64,000 nucleotides of DNA, taken from Siphonodentalium dalli (Eukaryota; Mollusca; Scaphopoda; Gadilida; Siphonodentaliidae). A program made the translations under genes and the position numbers. Positions within the stretch are counted from its first letter, which is position 1, and every line of letters begins with the position of its first letter. Location of the stretch: the NCBI GenBank assembly GCA_032622095.1, contig CP136063.1:216891982-216955981 (forward strand). The letters are read 5' to 3'. The notes beneath the pieces were generated by a model. It had not been told where the DNA came from. It ran no database searches and saw nothing but the letters and a program-made list of their open reading frames with translations. Positions 47,801 through 58,959 of this stretch are shown one piece after another.

Positions 47801-49251
47801 AAAAGAGAAGACCAAAATAGTGGATTTAATATATTTCAAAGGTTAAAATATTGTCTTGGTTGTCTCTTCTTGTGCCAATAACTGTTTGAAAAATTAATAG
47901 ATCAAACAAGAGGCTAATGTCCAAATAGCTTATTGTCTTGCGTCCATGATATGCAATTTCAGTTGTGTCATACTATTTAGTTAAATTTCAATGACATTAT
48001 ATAACATCATACCCCATATATTACATATATTATAATAAAGAATAAAGAAGCCATAAATAATACAGTTAAATAATAAAAAAGTAGCATGCAACCTGGTCCA
48101 TCTAATAAGAGAACAATCCACTTGAAAATATTACTTGATTGTGGACATATAACTTATCTAAGCCCAACTTGCCATGCACATTCTATCAAACAGAACATAG
48201 TTATGGATCGTTGTCTTTATAAATGAAAAAAATATTATATTCAGAGATAGCATCAATATATACTCTGCATTCGTGAATTTTTTTTTTGCAGAAATCCTTG
48301 GCAACAGTAAATAGTGACGTTTCGGGTCTTTAAAGTATAGACATTGGTTTAATATTTTATTCCGTTCAAAACACATCATGTATAATGCAATAGCATTGAT
48401 ACTACTGTGTTCCTCCATCTATGTGTTAAATTGTTAATGAATAACAACCATTGTAGGGCTGATTAAAATAAACGTATAGCGAGTTGATGTTATTTTCGGC
48501 ATTGATACTTGACGAGAGATAGTGTTCAAGAGTACCTCGAAAATAGGTAGTTGTGTATAATATCATTTCGTCTTCTGACAATAATTCATCATATAAAATT
48601 ACCTGCGTGCCTTCCCGGCCATTGTGACAAAACAAATTAGGCAGGATATATGATACCGACATCTAATCCTTTCGAATATCTGCATATATCAAACCAGTGA
48701 TTTTTGTCTCGAAGTGTGTTTGATGATACGAAGCCTGCCATATATTTGTAGACTGTATTTTTAGTTGATTTGTACTGAGTTGGAACATTTTTTGTGTTAA
48801 TGTGTGTAAACGACATGTCAACAAGATTAGTTAGTATGTGAATAAAGCAGAGGCGCCAGCATGTGACTCACCAGATACGAAACTGAAAGAAAACAAACTT
48901 CAGCTGGTTTGGTTTAAACCAGGAAGTAGAATTAGCTTCGAGAATAGTAGTCTCGTATCTGACTCAATCCTACCAAATGCGTGTGCTGGCCTGGGTACTA
49001 GGCTACGAGAATAGAAGCATTAATTATAGACCAGGAAAAACCCTCGTCTATTTTCAGTTTAAGCTACTTCTTGGAAATTGAACAATGAATAACAATGAAT
49101 GACTATTTGATCGAACGTATTCCCTTTCCAACCCCGAAAAATACTCTACCCGGTCGGTCTGAAATTACTTTCCGTTTTATGAGGCTATGATCATATTTGA
49201 TTGTTAAAATGACTTGCTAAATTTCAAATGGCATTCAAAATAATTATATAT
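44891..49251. other. Long stretch without a recognised gene
   Basis: ORFs of 60-86 codons at 45121 (-), 45709 (+), 47511 (-), 48158 (-) and 48426 (-) have no recognised features. The last two are adjacent minus-strand frames separated by about 10 bases (48662-48426, then 48418-48158) and could be one broken frame of ~165 codons. I do not recognise it. Confidence 0.45.
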
Positions 49252-49495
49252 ATATCTTAAAGCCACATTGCGGTTTCCACTCCAAAATAGCCCGAATAAT
49301 ATTCTCTTGAATTTTCCCGGTATCGAAATAGGTCGATAAATACTTGAACTACCCTTCTACTGGCATTATAATTATATGTCCCTGAAAGACGCACTGAGGT
49401 CATTAATGAAAGTGTCAATGACACTGTTGCTCAAATTGGGAAGGGGTTTACTTTTTGCTGAGCAATGAATAGAATGATAACGAAAGGGTGTGCCC

Positions 49496-49765
49496 ATCTA
49501 GAGGTGATCCTATTCAAAATATTTCTCCAATAAATGTGGGCTGATGGATTTAAATTTGAAATTCAAAATGGCTGCTGGTGGCCATCTTTTTAACTAATTT
49601 TGGGGGGGAAACCCGATGGCTCCCATCTAGAGGTCACCCCGAAGATCCATATGAAGTTTGGTGATGAGCGGATGAGGGATTCGGCCTGTAGGGAGAACCA
49701 AAGGGAAATATTGACGGACGGCGGACACCAACCCACGGCAATAGCTCAAACTTTATTAAAATAGC
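49496..49765 (+). mobile_element. Short 'aagatggccg'-family element nested in MITE 3
   Basis: 'ccatctagaggtgatcctat', 'aaattcaaaatggctgctgg', 'gaagtttggtgatgagcgga' and tail 'ttgacggacggcggacacc', followed by 'atagctcaaactttat'. One to one and a half units of the array at 19020-20320. Confidence 0.75.
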
Positions 49766-49801
49766 AAGCAATAAACCGCCATATGTACGTCATGGAACAC
49801 A

Positions 49802-49852
49802 AAAGAGCGTTCCGTGTTAGTCGATTCCTGATATGGTATATATAAAGAGCGT
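49802..49852 (-). promoter_or_regulatory. Two-box module in MITE 3
   Basis: AAAGAGCGT at 49802 and 49844, 42 bases apart, around 'gattcctgatatgg'. Same design as in MITE 1, although the rest of the two elements differs. Confidence 0.5.
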
Positions 49853-50035
49853 TTGTTTCACTAATGTGCGAAAAAATTAAAACAGGCGAAAAATGACTGT
49901 GTCCTTGGCAAGTATTTCTCCGACCATATGGAGCCGGTATATCAATATATCGTGTATTTATCAACCTATCTTATACCTCCTCCAAATTACGTAGACAAAA
50001 TTTGGAAGCTCAAATGAGCCATGTCCGTTTAAATA

Positions 50036-50415
50036 CATTAAACATTCCTGAACGAACAGAGGATGCATAAGTGTCGTTTTATCGAAAACTGAACTTTAGA
50101 TCACACTTAACTCGGAAATTGCCAACATGTAATCACCGAAAATCAAGCCATGTAAACGGAATTCTTTGTTTTCTGTGGGATATAGAGTGTGAAACGCATT
50201 CTGAGTATAAAGTACACAAGTTTTATTCTTCTGTAAAATAGCTGAGAAAATATCCGGATATTGGTGCCTAACTTAGAGTATTAGCCTCATAATCACACCT
50301 TAGGAGTGTAACAGTTCTATTTCAAGGCAATCAAGGCAGTTACGGTTCTTTGCAGGATATTTATACGAACTATTTATGCCCTTTGTCCAAATATAACGTT
50401 GTGTATCAAACTTGT
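50036..50415. other. No gene recognised
   Basis: Short unique stretch between MITE 3 and the palindrome element. Overlapping ORFs at 50300-50568 extend into the palindrome and are not credible. Confidence 0.5.
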
Positions 50416-50870
50416 TTAACCCTTTACCCAACAGAATGGCCCTGTGCCAATGCATTCTCTTATATATGCGAGTCGACCATATGTCGCCTCGCATATATAA
50501 GAGAATGCATTGGCTTAACACATATTAAAAATGATAAAATTGTCAAAGAATGTAGAAAAATATTATAAAAAGTGTTAAAAAATGTAAGAAAAATTTATAA
50601 AATTGTTAAAGAATGTAAGAAAAAATGGTAAAAAAAAATATTTTTTTAGACCAATGCATTCTCTTATATATGCGAGGCGACCTATGGTCGAATCGCATAT
50701 ATAAGAGAATGCATTGGCACAGGGCATAACTGTAACCATCAAATGTGGTCAATGAACCGGTTCCAATGATATCCATATTTGTATGGTGTTAGTGAGACAG
50801 ACCGAAGATATTTTAGGCTGTTGAAGCTTTATTTGGGCGTTTTTGGCCGTTTTGTTGGGTAAAGGGTTAA
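50416..50870 (-). mobile_element. piggyBac-like palindrome MITE, reversed copy of the 21415 element
   Basis: TTAACCCTTTACCCAACA at the left and TGTTGGGTAAAGGGTTAA at the right. Here the short arm is on the left and the long arm on the right, so it is the 21415-21796 element in opposite orientation. Hairpins lie at 50446-50514 and about 50651-50717, with single-base changes near their centres. The spacer is longer (about 135 bp) because of repeated 'aaagaatgtaagaaa' units. Confidence 0.9.
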
Positions 50871-52312
50871 CCGGTTAATAACTAGAGTATGTTATCTACA
50901 TAAACCAACAGTTATAAGAGTATAGCTCTCTAGTATAACAGAAGATTAAGTGACATTACCTTCACTTCGAGTGCCAGAGACAACATATTGAAAGTCATCT
51001 TGTGTATAGGATCATATATAATCATGCTCGCCCATATATTTGCCCCAATAATTTAGACATCTACTGCCAAGAGATACTGTTCATTTTAAACAGACATGGC
51101 TCATTCGAGCTTTCAAATGTTGTCTATACGTAATTTAGGAGGATGTATAAGATTGGTTGCAAAACACACGAAATATGCATCTAGTTGTGATTGCAGTAAC
51201 ACATTTGAGACCTATTAAATCTTTAATTCACCAGCTTTCGATTAATATGTAGTCTTCATCTGTGGCAGATCTAGTGATATATAACCGGCCTTATATGCCC
51301 TGAGAATTGCAAATGAAATTAAAACATGTCTTTTGGAAATTAGTTCATTAAAATAAATATATAAATATATACATGTACATGTAGGGGTCCCTGATGGATC
51401 AGTCAGTGAGGAAGATGATGCAATAGACTACAATAAGCTGACATGGGCGGCGGCCATTTGGGGATCGTGATGGGGTTTTTGGAATATGACATGGGTCCCC
51501 TTATTGGTCATTTTTGATCTGGTGAGGTTTGTGGTGCTTATTTTGGGAATCTTGGGGGGCTGGGACAGCTTACAACACCATTTTTTACATAAATATATAA
51601 AGGGCATGGTTCACCTATTGGAACCCTCTGGGCGGCGGCCATTTTCGAATACGAAATGTAAGTCACGTTCGTCGTATACGCTGAGTACAAGCTGAAAACG
51701 GTGACCTTTTTGAATCAGTGGATCATTATGATTGGTTTGTTGGAAAAAATCAGTCTTTACATATAGGAAGGCAGTGTAACTCACTGAAATTGATCATAAG
51801 TTGTGTAAAATCAACTTAATGCACATTTCGTTGTGTTTACTTGGTTATTTTCATGTATGCCCTGGCGTCCTTCCAAATAATAGTCATCGTATTTCCCATA
51901 AAGAACCAACTAAATCGGGAGAGAACGGACTCGACCGAGAGAGAACTGATCGATATATCACAATTTACGGTTTTCGTCGCACAAAATGATTTATATTATT
52001 TTCACGTTATTTTGGGACCATATATTGTGAGGGGAATGGGAACAGTTATCTAATTATCACCTAGATGGCTCAAAAATTGAGTTTTAACTGTAAAAAAGTC
52101 GAGAAGATGTATAATTTGTATCATAAGGAACGGTAGCAATCATTATTCATGTTCTACTGTACGGGGTTTCATAACAATTTGTATTTCATATCTGTCAATA
52201 TATGTTGGCGTATTTTTGTCAGTTCCCATTTAATTATCAGTAATTAATCTATTTCCAAAATTCTTATAAATGACGCACTCGTTTTTATTGCTATTAACTG
52301 CAAGCCAGGCAA
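50871..52312. other. No gene; MITE 3 fragment at 51088-51180
   Basis: 'aaacagacatggctcattcg' at 51088 marks a terminal piece of MITE 3. 51380-51660 is GC-richer, with 'ggcggcggccattt' twice (51448 and 51631) and an open frame around 51386-51470 (GVPDGSVSEEDDAIDYNKLTW) that I do not recognise. The ORFs at 51486-51695 and 51801-52053 are unsupported. Confidence 0.45.
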
Positions 52313-53844
52313 TTGTTTCAATATAGCGCCGTCTAAAAAAAAAACTAAAGCCACGAGCTTACTTTGTCGACGTCTAGAATCATATGCCACAATAACGCCA
52401 ATTTATATTGTTAATTATTTTTGCTTTGTTCGATATCGTCGATAGTATAAATATATGTTATGAATGTTTCGAGGAGAAAAGGAGAGACCATTAGAAAGAT
52501 CAGGGATTCGTCGTGCGGAAGTCGCTGTGTATTGTATGTCTGTTGTGTAAACTCGGAAGCTTGATATATAATTATTGAAGAACTAATTCGACACATCGTT
52601 ATTAAAGTGAGCTAATGCCCAAGTAGACAAAACAGTTGGTGGAGAATCACGGACTGGGTTATTTTTATGCAAACATTATATAACGATGGACATAATACCA
52701 GAATTTGAACAACATGTTGCAGACATTAAATCTGGAATGGTGCATTTGCGAGTTTATTTGATCCAGCCGATGTAACTCTATTTCGAAGAGTAAAATAGTT
52801 TCTTCGATTCAGGAAAGATCACCCTGGATGATTTATATGAAATTACAACCACGCCAGTTTATGTACAATTCTATCCAACAGGCCTCTTTTTTCGCACGTC
52901 TCTCAATTACTGATTCACATATTGTGAGGGTGGAGGTAACACGTCATGGGATTGCTCGCCGTTCGCTGATTCTATGTTATGACAAGTACATGTACATGGT
53001 CAAAATGTTTTGCGGTTCATAGTTTTTGTTATATTGCTCTCTTACCGACTGGCTTCATATGATGTGCATGATGCTATCTCAACTGCACGACCGTATAAGA
53101 TAATTCAGCCTTTTTCACGAAAATCAACACGTTATGGGCTTATAATAGGATTTGTTTTTGGTTCATAATTGGCGTAGAATTGCCTCATTTTGAGTCCATA
53201 ACGAACGGAAAATGAGAGTGTTTTAGTGCAATTATGGACCCATAATGATTTATAAGTTCATAATATGCGGAACACAACACAAATAAACCAAATCTTGACT
53301 TACCATATATACGCTCTTTAAAATGTGTTTTCACTGTGGCCCGCGCCATAAAACGGATATAAGTCCACTATGGGCCTATTTCAGAATCAATGCGAACCTA
53401 TGTGAATATTTTCGTTCGAATGTGATGAACATACATTACTAGACACCTTTTGCACAATGAACTACGATATATATGTTGGTTAGATAGATTTTTTTACAGT
53501 TTGTGTCGAGGAGCTCGTGTTCCAAGGAATTAACCCTGGAAATTATCCACACATTTCTTGTCAATACGTTGATGAATTACGATCTTCATCAAGGTAAATC
53601 AACAATAAACTGAATGTTTAACAAAATTTAGAGTAAACATTATGCATGTAGCCAACACTTGCATAGCATTGCATAGCAACAGTTGAGGTCACATGTTTCC
53701 GAATATCTGAGTTTTCCACTGCCCATCCGTGACGTGGCATAAATCGCCTGCTTTGTTTTGTTATGATTTATGTGAAATAAGCAAGTATATCAGTATTCCA
53801 TTCCACGTATAAGCTATTTTGGGATTACAAAGATTATAAACAAG
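52313..53844 (+). repeat. Duplicated ~1.5-kb block, copy A
   Basis: Starts 'ttgtttcaatatagcgccgt' and ends 'gattacaaagattataaaca' plus ag. Copy B is 59320-61373 in the same orientation, ~97% identical over the parts I compared by eye. Outer ends 'cttgttt' and 'aaacaag' are a weak inverted repeat, so the block may itself be a transposable element. It includes a minus-oriented MITE 2 copy at about 53125-53440. Open stretches such as FFDSGKITLDDLYEITTTPV (about 52800-52860) hint at a decayed gene, but I do not recognise it. Confidence 0.92.
53125..53440 (-). mobile_element. MITE family 2 copy inside duplicated block A
   Basis: Reversed, it matches the 37010 copy: 'gtggcccgcgccataaaac', 'agaattgcctcattttgagtc' and 'ttataataggatttg'. 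It carries one ACGCTCTTTA box at 53320. Confidence 0.75.
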
Positions 53845-55339
53845 CATAAGGCATGCACCAATCTGCATCCCAACAGAGTGGAGCATATCTAGTTTTCTCA
53901 CGACAACTGAGATCATATTCATTCCATATTAACATGATATGATACAAATTATATTTGATATAGTAGGAAAATATATTTTGTTGCTAAATATTTATCCAGT
54001 TAATTATAAATTATTCCCTCAAAACCTGTCAAAACTGATGTTATTGTCCATGTTAGGGGAATGCACCAAACATACTGGAATATACTTAAGACCTCAGTTT
54101 AATCGAAAGCAAATTAAAGTAATTAGTAATGCAACTTACATGTATGTATTCAACCTCCTACCAAAATGTTGTTATTTAGGCTGATGAACAATGGAACAAT
54201 CTGAGCGTTTGTAAATAATTGGGAGAAAACCCACCAGGAAACAATTTGCAAACACCGGGGGAAATGGGCTTTTCTGGGCTCCAGCCCATGTGTACCCACC
54301 CCAGCCCTATGTACGGAATGTTTCGTCAGACACCTCCTACATACTCTAGTTTAAATATTACTATACAACACTGAAAAAGCTCTTCAGTTTTTTCTACGTT
54401 TTAAACTACTTGACCATAAAATGGAAAATGGAAATGAGACAGTCAATCTTATGTGCGACTGGAATGTTTATAAATAACTCGCTGGATAACCACACCCAAA
54501 CTAGTATATACTTTAGTGTCAGTGACAGCCGATGTACATTCGGAACAAACGAAAAAAAACAATATAGATCATGTGGCAGACATGGACTACGTATCTATGT
54601 CGTGCTTATTTTTTCAACGACATTTGGCCGATTTGTCAAATATCTAACATCCAATGCGACTTGATTTCCAATGCGACTTGATTTTAGAGTTATCCATCTT
54701 CATCCGGAATATGGTCCGAGACCGTCGGGTTGGCGAATATATGCCAGGCGGCAAACATTACATAACAAATTTCGACAATCGATATATGATCACTCTGGTC
54801 TTTGATTGGTGCGGTGCGGTCCTCGACTCGATTCAAATATGTTTTTAACCCCCGAAGCCAAAGAAATAGTAATTTAGGAGCGTTAATTCGGATTTTGCAT
54901 CTTTTTCAGAAACAAACGTGAAACCATTTTGTTGGATATCGGTACTTTTGGCGGAGTGATACACATTAAGAGGCCAGTGCACATGGGTGCGTCGTTGCGT
55001 GAAGTTTATTGCAGCACGAGTTTCAAAAATACCATGTATTCATTGTATTGCATCGCCAGTTTTGCAGAAATAGAACTTTGTGATTCGACTGTACATCACA
55101 GTCAATATTGGGAGCAATTTTCAGATACAACTTCACAGTGGAAAGTGTTGTAAGTGTTTTGAAAAGGGATGTTCTCATTTCGACACGTCGTGTTGGCTAT
55201 TCGTATCGCCAGTGGTTTCGTTTGACCTCGTTATATTTTATATATAGAATCGTTTGTTTCATGCTCGGTTTATCTGGATATACATTTTGAGGCAAATTAA
55301 AATACGTTATGAAACTTCGTGGAATCTTCGGATGATGAA
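53845..55339. other. No gene recognised; 16-bp tandem repeat at 54651-54683
   Basis: 'ccaatgcgacttgatttt' is nearly repeated. ORFs at 53939, 54410, 54654, 54929 and 55108 (60-84 codons) have no recognised family. 54650-54850 is GC-richer. Confidence 0.45.
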
Positions 55340-55900
55340 TCATTTTCTAAAAAGTGATTCCATTCCAAGTCTCTGTTGTGGGCTGTCTTGTGTCATTTTA
55401 TAAAATGGATAGACAGAGAACCGTCTTCCCCCACAGACATCTAAATGCTCACTGAGGGGAATTTGTCGCAGTTCTCTTTCACGGAATTGCTGACGATGAA
55501 CTCTCATTCGTTCTGTCAGCTGATTTCCGGTTTGACCTGTGTAAGATTCACGGCATGTAGAGCACTGGATTAAATATATCAAATTGCGAGATTTGCAGTT
55601 CATATCAGCATTTGATTTAACAATCGTTCTATTTTTCAGTCTGATGTGTTTCCCGCGCATGTCCCACAATGAGTGTCTCCACATTTAGTAACCATGTAAT
55701 CGGCAGGTTTTCCCATGACGAATCGTGCCTTTGTGAGGAATTTCAGAATATTTTTCGGTTGCCGTTTGCTCATCAAAATATCGTCACACTTGACTAAATC
55801 CCTCATCTTGGGACTCTTGTGTAGTATTGGTATTAGCGAACGAGCTGTTTGTACGATATTCGGATGTAAATCCAGTGGTCTATAATATATATACTCATCG
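55340..55900 (-). pseudogene. Penelope-like retroelement, 3' part: linker and GIY-YIG endonuclease
   Basis: Minus-strand frame from about 55890 to 55640 reads ILHKSPKMRDLVKCDDILMS, KRQPKNILKFLTKARF and a Cys-rich linker KCGDTHCGTCAGN. After a one-base frameshift near 55640-55680 the next frame (to 55340) reads NRTIVKSNADMNCKSRNLIY, LIQCSTCRESYTGQTGNQLT and ERMRVHRQQF. The GIY-YIG signature appears as LIYLIQC...SYTGQT, followed by Arg and His. It ends with IPLSEHLDVCGG and LGMESLF. This domain order (RT end, Cys linker, GIY-YIG) is diagnostic of Penelope-like elements. The RT would lie at higher coordinates but is replaced by the LINE leader at 55900, so the element is truncated. Confidence 0.88.
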
Positions 55901-56192
55901 TGTGGGCCCGGGTTAGAACAGGCCAACGCCCCACGGCCAGGGGTACAAATCCCCTAATGTGGCACCCTATTTGCCGTGGGGTCACCGCTTCAGCTATGTA
56001 CCTGTCTTTGGCCCGACCAGAATTGGAAGGGCAGTCCACGGCGGCTGCTGGGTTAGTTTTTTTGCTTTCGTATTGCAGCTCAAATTAAGAAAAACAATGT
56101 ATTGCTATTAAGGATGATGACTCATCAAGTTCCATTATGCTGTGGTATTCCCTTAGTACTTGGTTATCAGATTTAACCCAAATGTGAAAAGA
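55900..56192 (+). mobile_element. LINE 5' leader (same family as 35638-36460)
   Basis: 'tgggcccgggttagaacagg', 'aatcccctaatgtggcaccc', 'gtttgccgtgggg'-like, 'cgcttcagctatgtacctgt' and 'cacggcggctgctgggttag' match the reversed composite element. It directly precedes the gag ORF1, so it is the natural 5' UTR or promoter of that LINE. Confidence 0.75.
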
Positions 56193-57648
56193 CCTGTCTT
56201 TGATAAAACGCTACAAAGCATCGCTGGACAATTGAAATCCAACATATCCCAGCACAAATACGCACATAATCGACCTATAATGTGAGTATGTACATAATAT
56301 GATTATTTGAGTTTGAAATGTGCAGATAATGGACTCATCGCCGCAGTGAAAACATGTTAAAGAGTGTACATCTTAAAAGTGGTGAGTTGGCTTATTTGTG
56401 TAATTGGTCGCACATAATCTGCTTAGAATCGCCACGTTGTGAGTCGATAATTTGACTATAAAGCTCACATTATCGACTCAAAATGAATGATTCTAAGCAG
56501 ATTATTAACCTAAATCAGGTTCTATTATAAGCAGATACTGTGCGGATTTTCGGGAGAACACGATGTGAAATCTGTTAAACCAATGAGGGCTGGGCCAATC
56601 TGTGGCTCTCTTTTGATTGAATGTTCAAAGAAAGGTCAATTTGGTGCTCCGCTGCAGTTAACAACTATTGCACAGACACCAGTGTTTGTTACTCCTCACA
56701 AGATAGTGAATGGTAGCAGAACTGTGTTGTGAACCCGCGATATAGCTGATTATTCGTAATCATAAATATTGGCAGTTATACATCCGCAGATTTACAAAGA
56801 CTGTTGGTGGAATAGTTCCTCCGAATAGTTATCTTCTGACCTTCAACCGGTGAGAACATCCACCGACATTGAAGGTTGGGTCTATGAACATGGATTTAAG
56901 CACATTTTTTCCAAACCCATTGCATGTCAGGGGTATGGCAATGGCCAGGAATATTGTAAACGTAAAGAAACCATAAGCACGATGTTCTTTTCTGGTCATG
57001 ATCATAAGGATTGTACGAATCTTAAATAAAATTCAAACTGTCATGGTTCTCATGCTGTAATGGATCGCTCATGCTCATGATTCAACTATGTAAAGCTGCG
57101 AAGCATTTGTCATATATAGATGCTAAGAAAATAGTCCCCCCCCCCCCCCGACCATCCATTCCATATCTCACATACTCAGCAATTGTGCCTACAAAAAAGT
57201 GTGTTGATGCCAGCACTCAGACACAGAGTCAACCCAGTATACCACTAGCAACACAAGTTGAGGCGACTTTTATCATTCCCGTTTCAGAAGCTGAAGCGCA
57301 GGTTATTGATACAATCTATGCAAGTTGGTCATATTGTTCCAACAGTAAAATCACCTGCTGCTTCGAAACAAAGATCGCCAAAGTCACTCAAAAAAGAGGT
57401 ATATCTTTGAGCTTTCAAAATTCGACCACATGATTGATGAGAAACGGTTAACTCTCAAAGACAAGAAACAGTATTTGTGGATCGAGGCTGTCGGTTGGGT
57501 GAAGGATGACATGCTGTCTCACCCACCCGACCATCAGCTTGACGCATTGATAAAGGTTCATGCGCGATTCATCAAATATTATAAATACCTTACAACTGCG
57601 AAATCTGATTTTAAAAACTACTTTACATATTTCGATGTGGCTCCTTGA
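56193..57648 (+). pseudogene. Jockey-type LINE ORF1 (gag-like, zinc knuckles), interrupted and frameshifted
   Basis: Order of pieces: PVFDKTLQSIAGQLKS (56193-56239); then, after MITE 2, VKPMRAGPICGSLLIECSKK, APLQLTTIAQTPVFVTPHK and IVNGSRTVL (56566-56730). PPTLKVGSMNMDLSTFFPNP follows at 56860-56920, then zinc knuckles ACQGYGNGQEYC, HDHKDC and NCHGSHAVMDRSC (to about 57085). Next come KAAKHLSYIDAKKIV plus proline (57092-57150) and a Gln/Thr-rich tail with DASTQTQSQPS. This is the layout of nucleic-acid-binding gag proteins of jockey/I-type LINEs, which package the element RNA. Several stops and shifts are present. The ORFs at 57071-57433 and 57430-57648 are its C-terminal part. No endonuclease/RT follows. 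Confidence 0.85.
56240..56565 (+). mobile_element. MITE family 2 inserted in the gag ORF1
   Basis: Flanked by TGAAATC at 56233-56239 and 56566-56572 (7 bp). Starts 'caacatatcccagcacaaat' and ends 'gcggattttcgggagaacac'. Without the insert the gag frame reads GQLKS-VKPMR. Confidence 0.88.
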
Positions 57649-58149
57649 TAATTTCGTGTTATTTATTTGCTATTTATTATCTATTCTTGTACTACTTTTA
57701 TACGTTTTATAATATGATTGCACACTAGTCTGTTCTTGAATTTATATTCCTGACTCCAAGAGGAAACATTCCTCTCGTGTGCTTTTATTTGTACATAGCT
57801 CGTTGCATTGTTTTAATCTAAAACGCTGTCTGACTTATCTACACAGTTGCTTCGCTATGATATTTGTTGATACCTGACTCTATTCTTGGTCGTGATATGA
57901 CATAGCTGCTAAAATGACGCTAAATCCTCAAGCAATCATATATATACCAATTTCATCAACCTAACGTATACAGACAGGCAAGGCTAAATATATTACTGGG
58001 GCCACATGTCGGATACATTTGGCCCATGTTTGACCACACCTTCCTTTAATTTGTGTATGTCATTTGTTTCATTTTTGTACACTAGCTCACAATATTAAGG
58101 GATCACGTTTTATTTGTAATAAGTCATTGTATTTTCATTCAAATAATCA
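57649..58149. other. No gene recognised
   Basis: AT-rich sequence after the gag relic; no EN/RT motif seen where ORF2 should be. Confidence 0.5.
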
Positions 58150-58493
58150 GTGTACAGCCTATATGCCTGCTGTTTCACAGCTAGAGAACTAACGCAATTC
58201 AAGACCAATGTATATTGCTACGAGTACGAGTTATCGACCGGGGTGGTCACCGGTCGATTAGACAACTGCACAGAGAACTTCGTATATTTCTCGAAACAGC
58301 CAGGTTTTAAATGTTTATGGCATATTAATAGACTTGAATGTGCGGACACTCTTTGGCCACTTGAAGAGAAGATTCTTTTTTGGCTGACCCACCTCGCTGG
58401 CATCTCAGATAACAATAAAAATATCACATTTAAAAAATATAAACTTGGAAACAAGCGGACCAAGCATTCGGCCGAATGTTTACATCCCCATTA
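58150..58493 (+). CDS. Unidentified open frame (its 3' end lies in MITE 3)
   Basis: The frame runs 142 codons to 58578, but the last ~28 codons (HYIKATWRFTLQN onward) are MITE 3 sequence. The preceding 115 codons include ELTQFKTNVYCYEYELSTGV, DNCTENFVYFSKQPGFKCLW and LEEKILFWLTHLAGISDNN. Six cysteines and an acceptable amino-acid mix make it better than most ORFs here. I recognise no domain. It may be an exon, a decayed transposon gene, or chance. There is an imperfect palindrome (tcgaccggggtggtcaccggtcga) at 58234-58257. Confidence 0.3.
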
Positions 58494-58930
58494 CATTAAA
58501 GCCACATGGCGGTTTACGCTCCAAAATACGCATACTATTATTAGCTTTGGATTTGTTCTCAGTATCGAAATAGGTTGATAAATATCTGAATTACCTTTCT
58601 ACGAACATTATGTAGCCCAAAAAGACGCATTGAAGTCATGAAAATATGCCTGTGAACAATGTGTGTGGGTCCCATTGGGGTCCCAAACACAAAACAGCCA
58701 TTTGCACGACATGCAAAACAGAAAAGAGCGTTCCATGGTAGTCCATTCCTGATATGGTTTGCTGACTTCTGGCGATAAGTTGAAAATGGCTGACTTTGGC
58801 AAGTGTTTTCAGAGCATATGAAACCAGTATACCAATAGTTCGTTTATTTATCCACATATCGTATCTATCGCTCCAAACTACGAAGAAAAAAATTCGAGGT
58901 TCGAATGACCCTTGTCCGTTTAAATAATAT
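58494..58930 (+). mobile_element. MITE family 3, uninterrupted copy (~435 bp)
   Basis: Starts 'cattaaagccacatggcggt' and ends 'cccttgtccgtttaaata'. Contains 'agtatcgaaataggttgata', 'gacgcattgaagtcatg', 'aacagccatttgcacgacat' and 'aaaagagcgttccatgg'. It gives the layout for the split copy at 49252. Confidence 0.82.
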
Positions 58931-58959
58931 GGGTTGTTAAATTGAGTAGGAGTTCAACT

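Larger units (their letters stand above)
49252..50035 (+). mobile_element. MITE family 3 copy with a nested tandem-core element
   Basis: Left end 'cttaaagccacattgcggtt', then 'cggtatcgaaataggtcgat' and 'gacgcactgaggtcatta'. After the insert it resumes with 'catggaacacaaaagagcgttc', 'gattcctgatatgg' and 'gagccatgtccgtttaaat'. The order matches the uninterrupted copy at 58494-58930. Confidence 0.8.

Noticed and set aside
52411-52596. 61-codon protein conserved between 52411-52596 and 59417-59602
   Set aside because: Its conservation is explained by the duplicated 1.5-kb block as a whole; no domain or codon bias.
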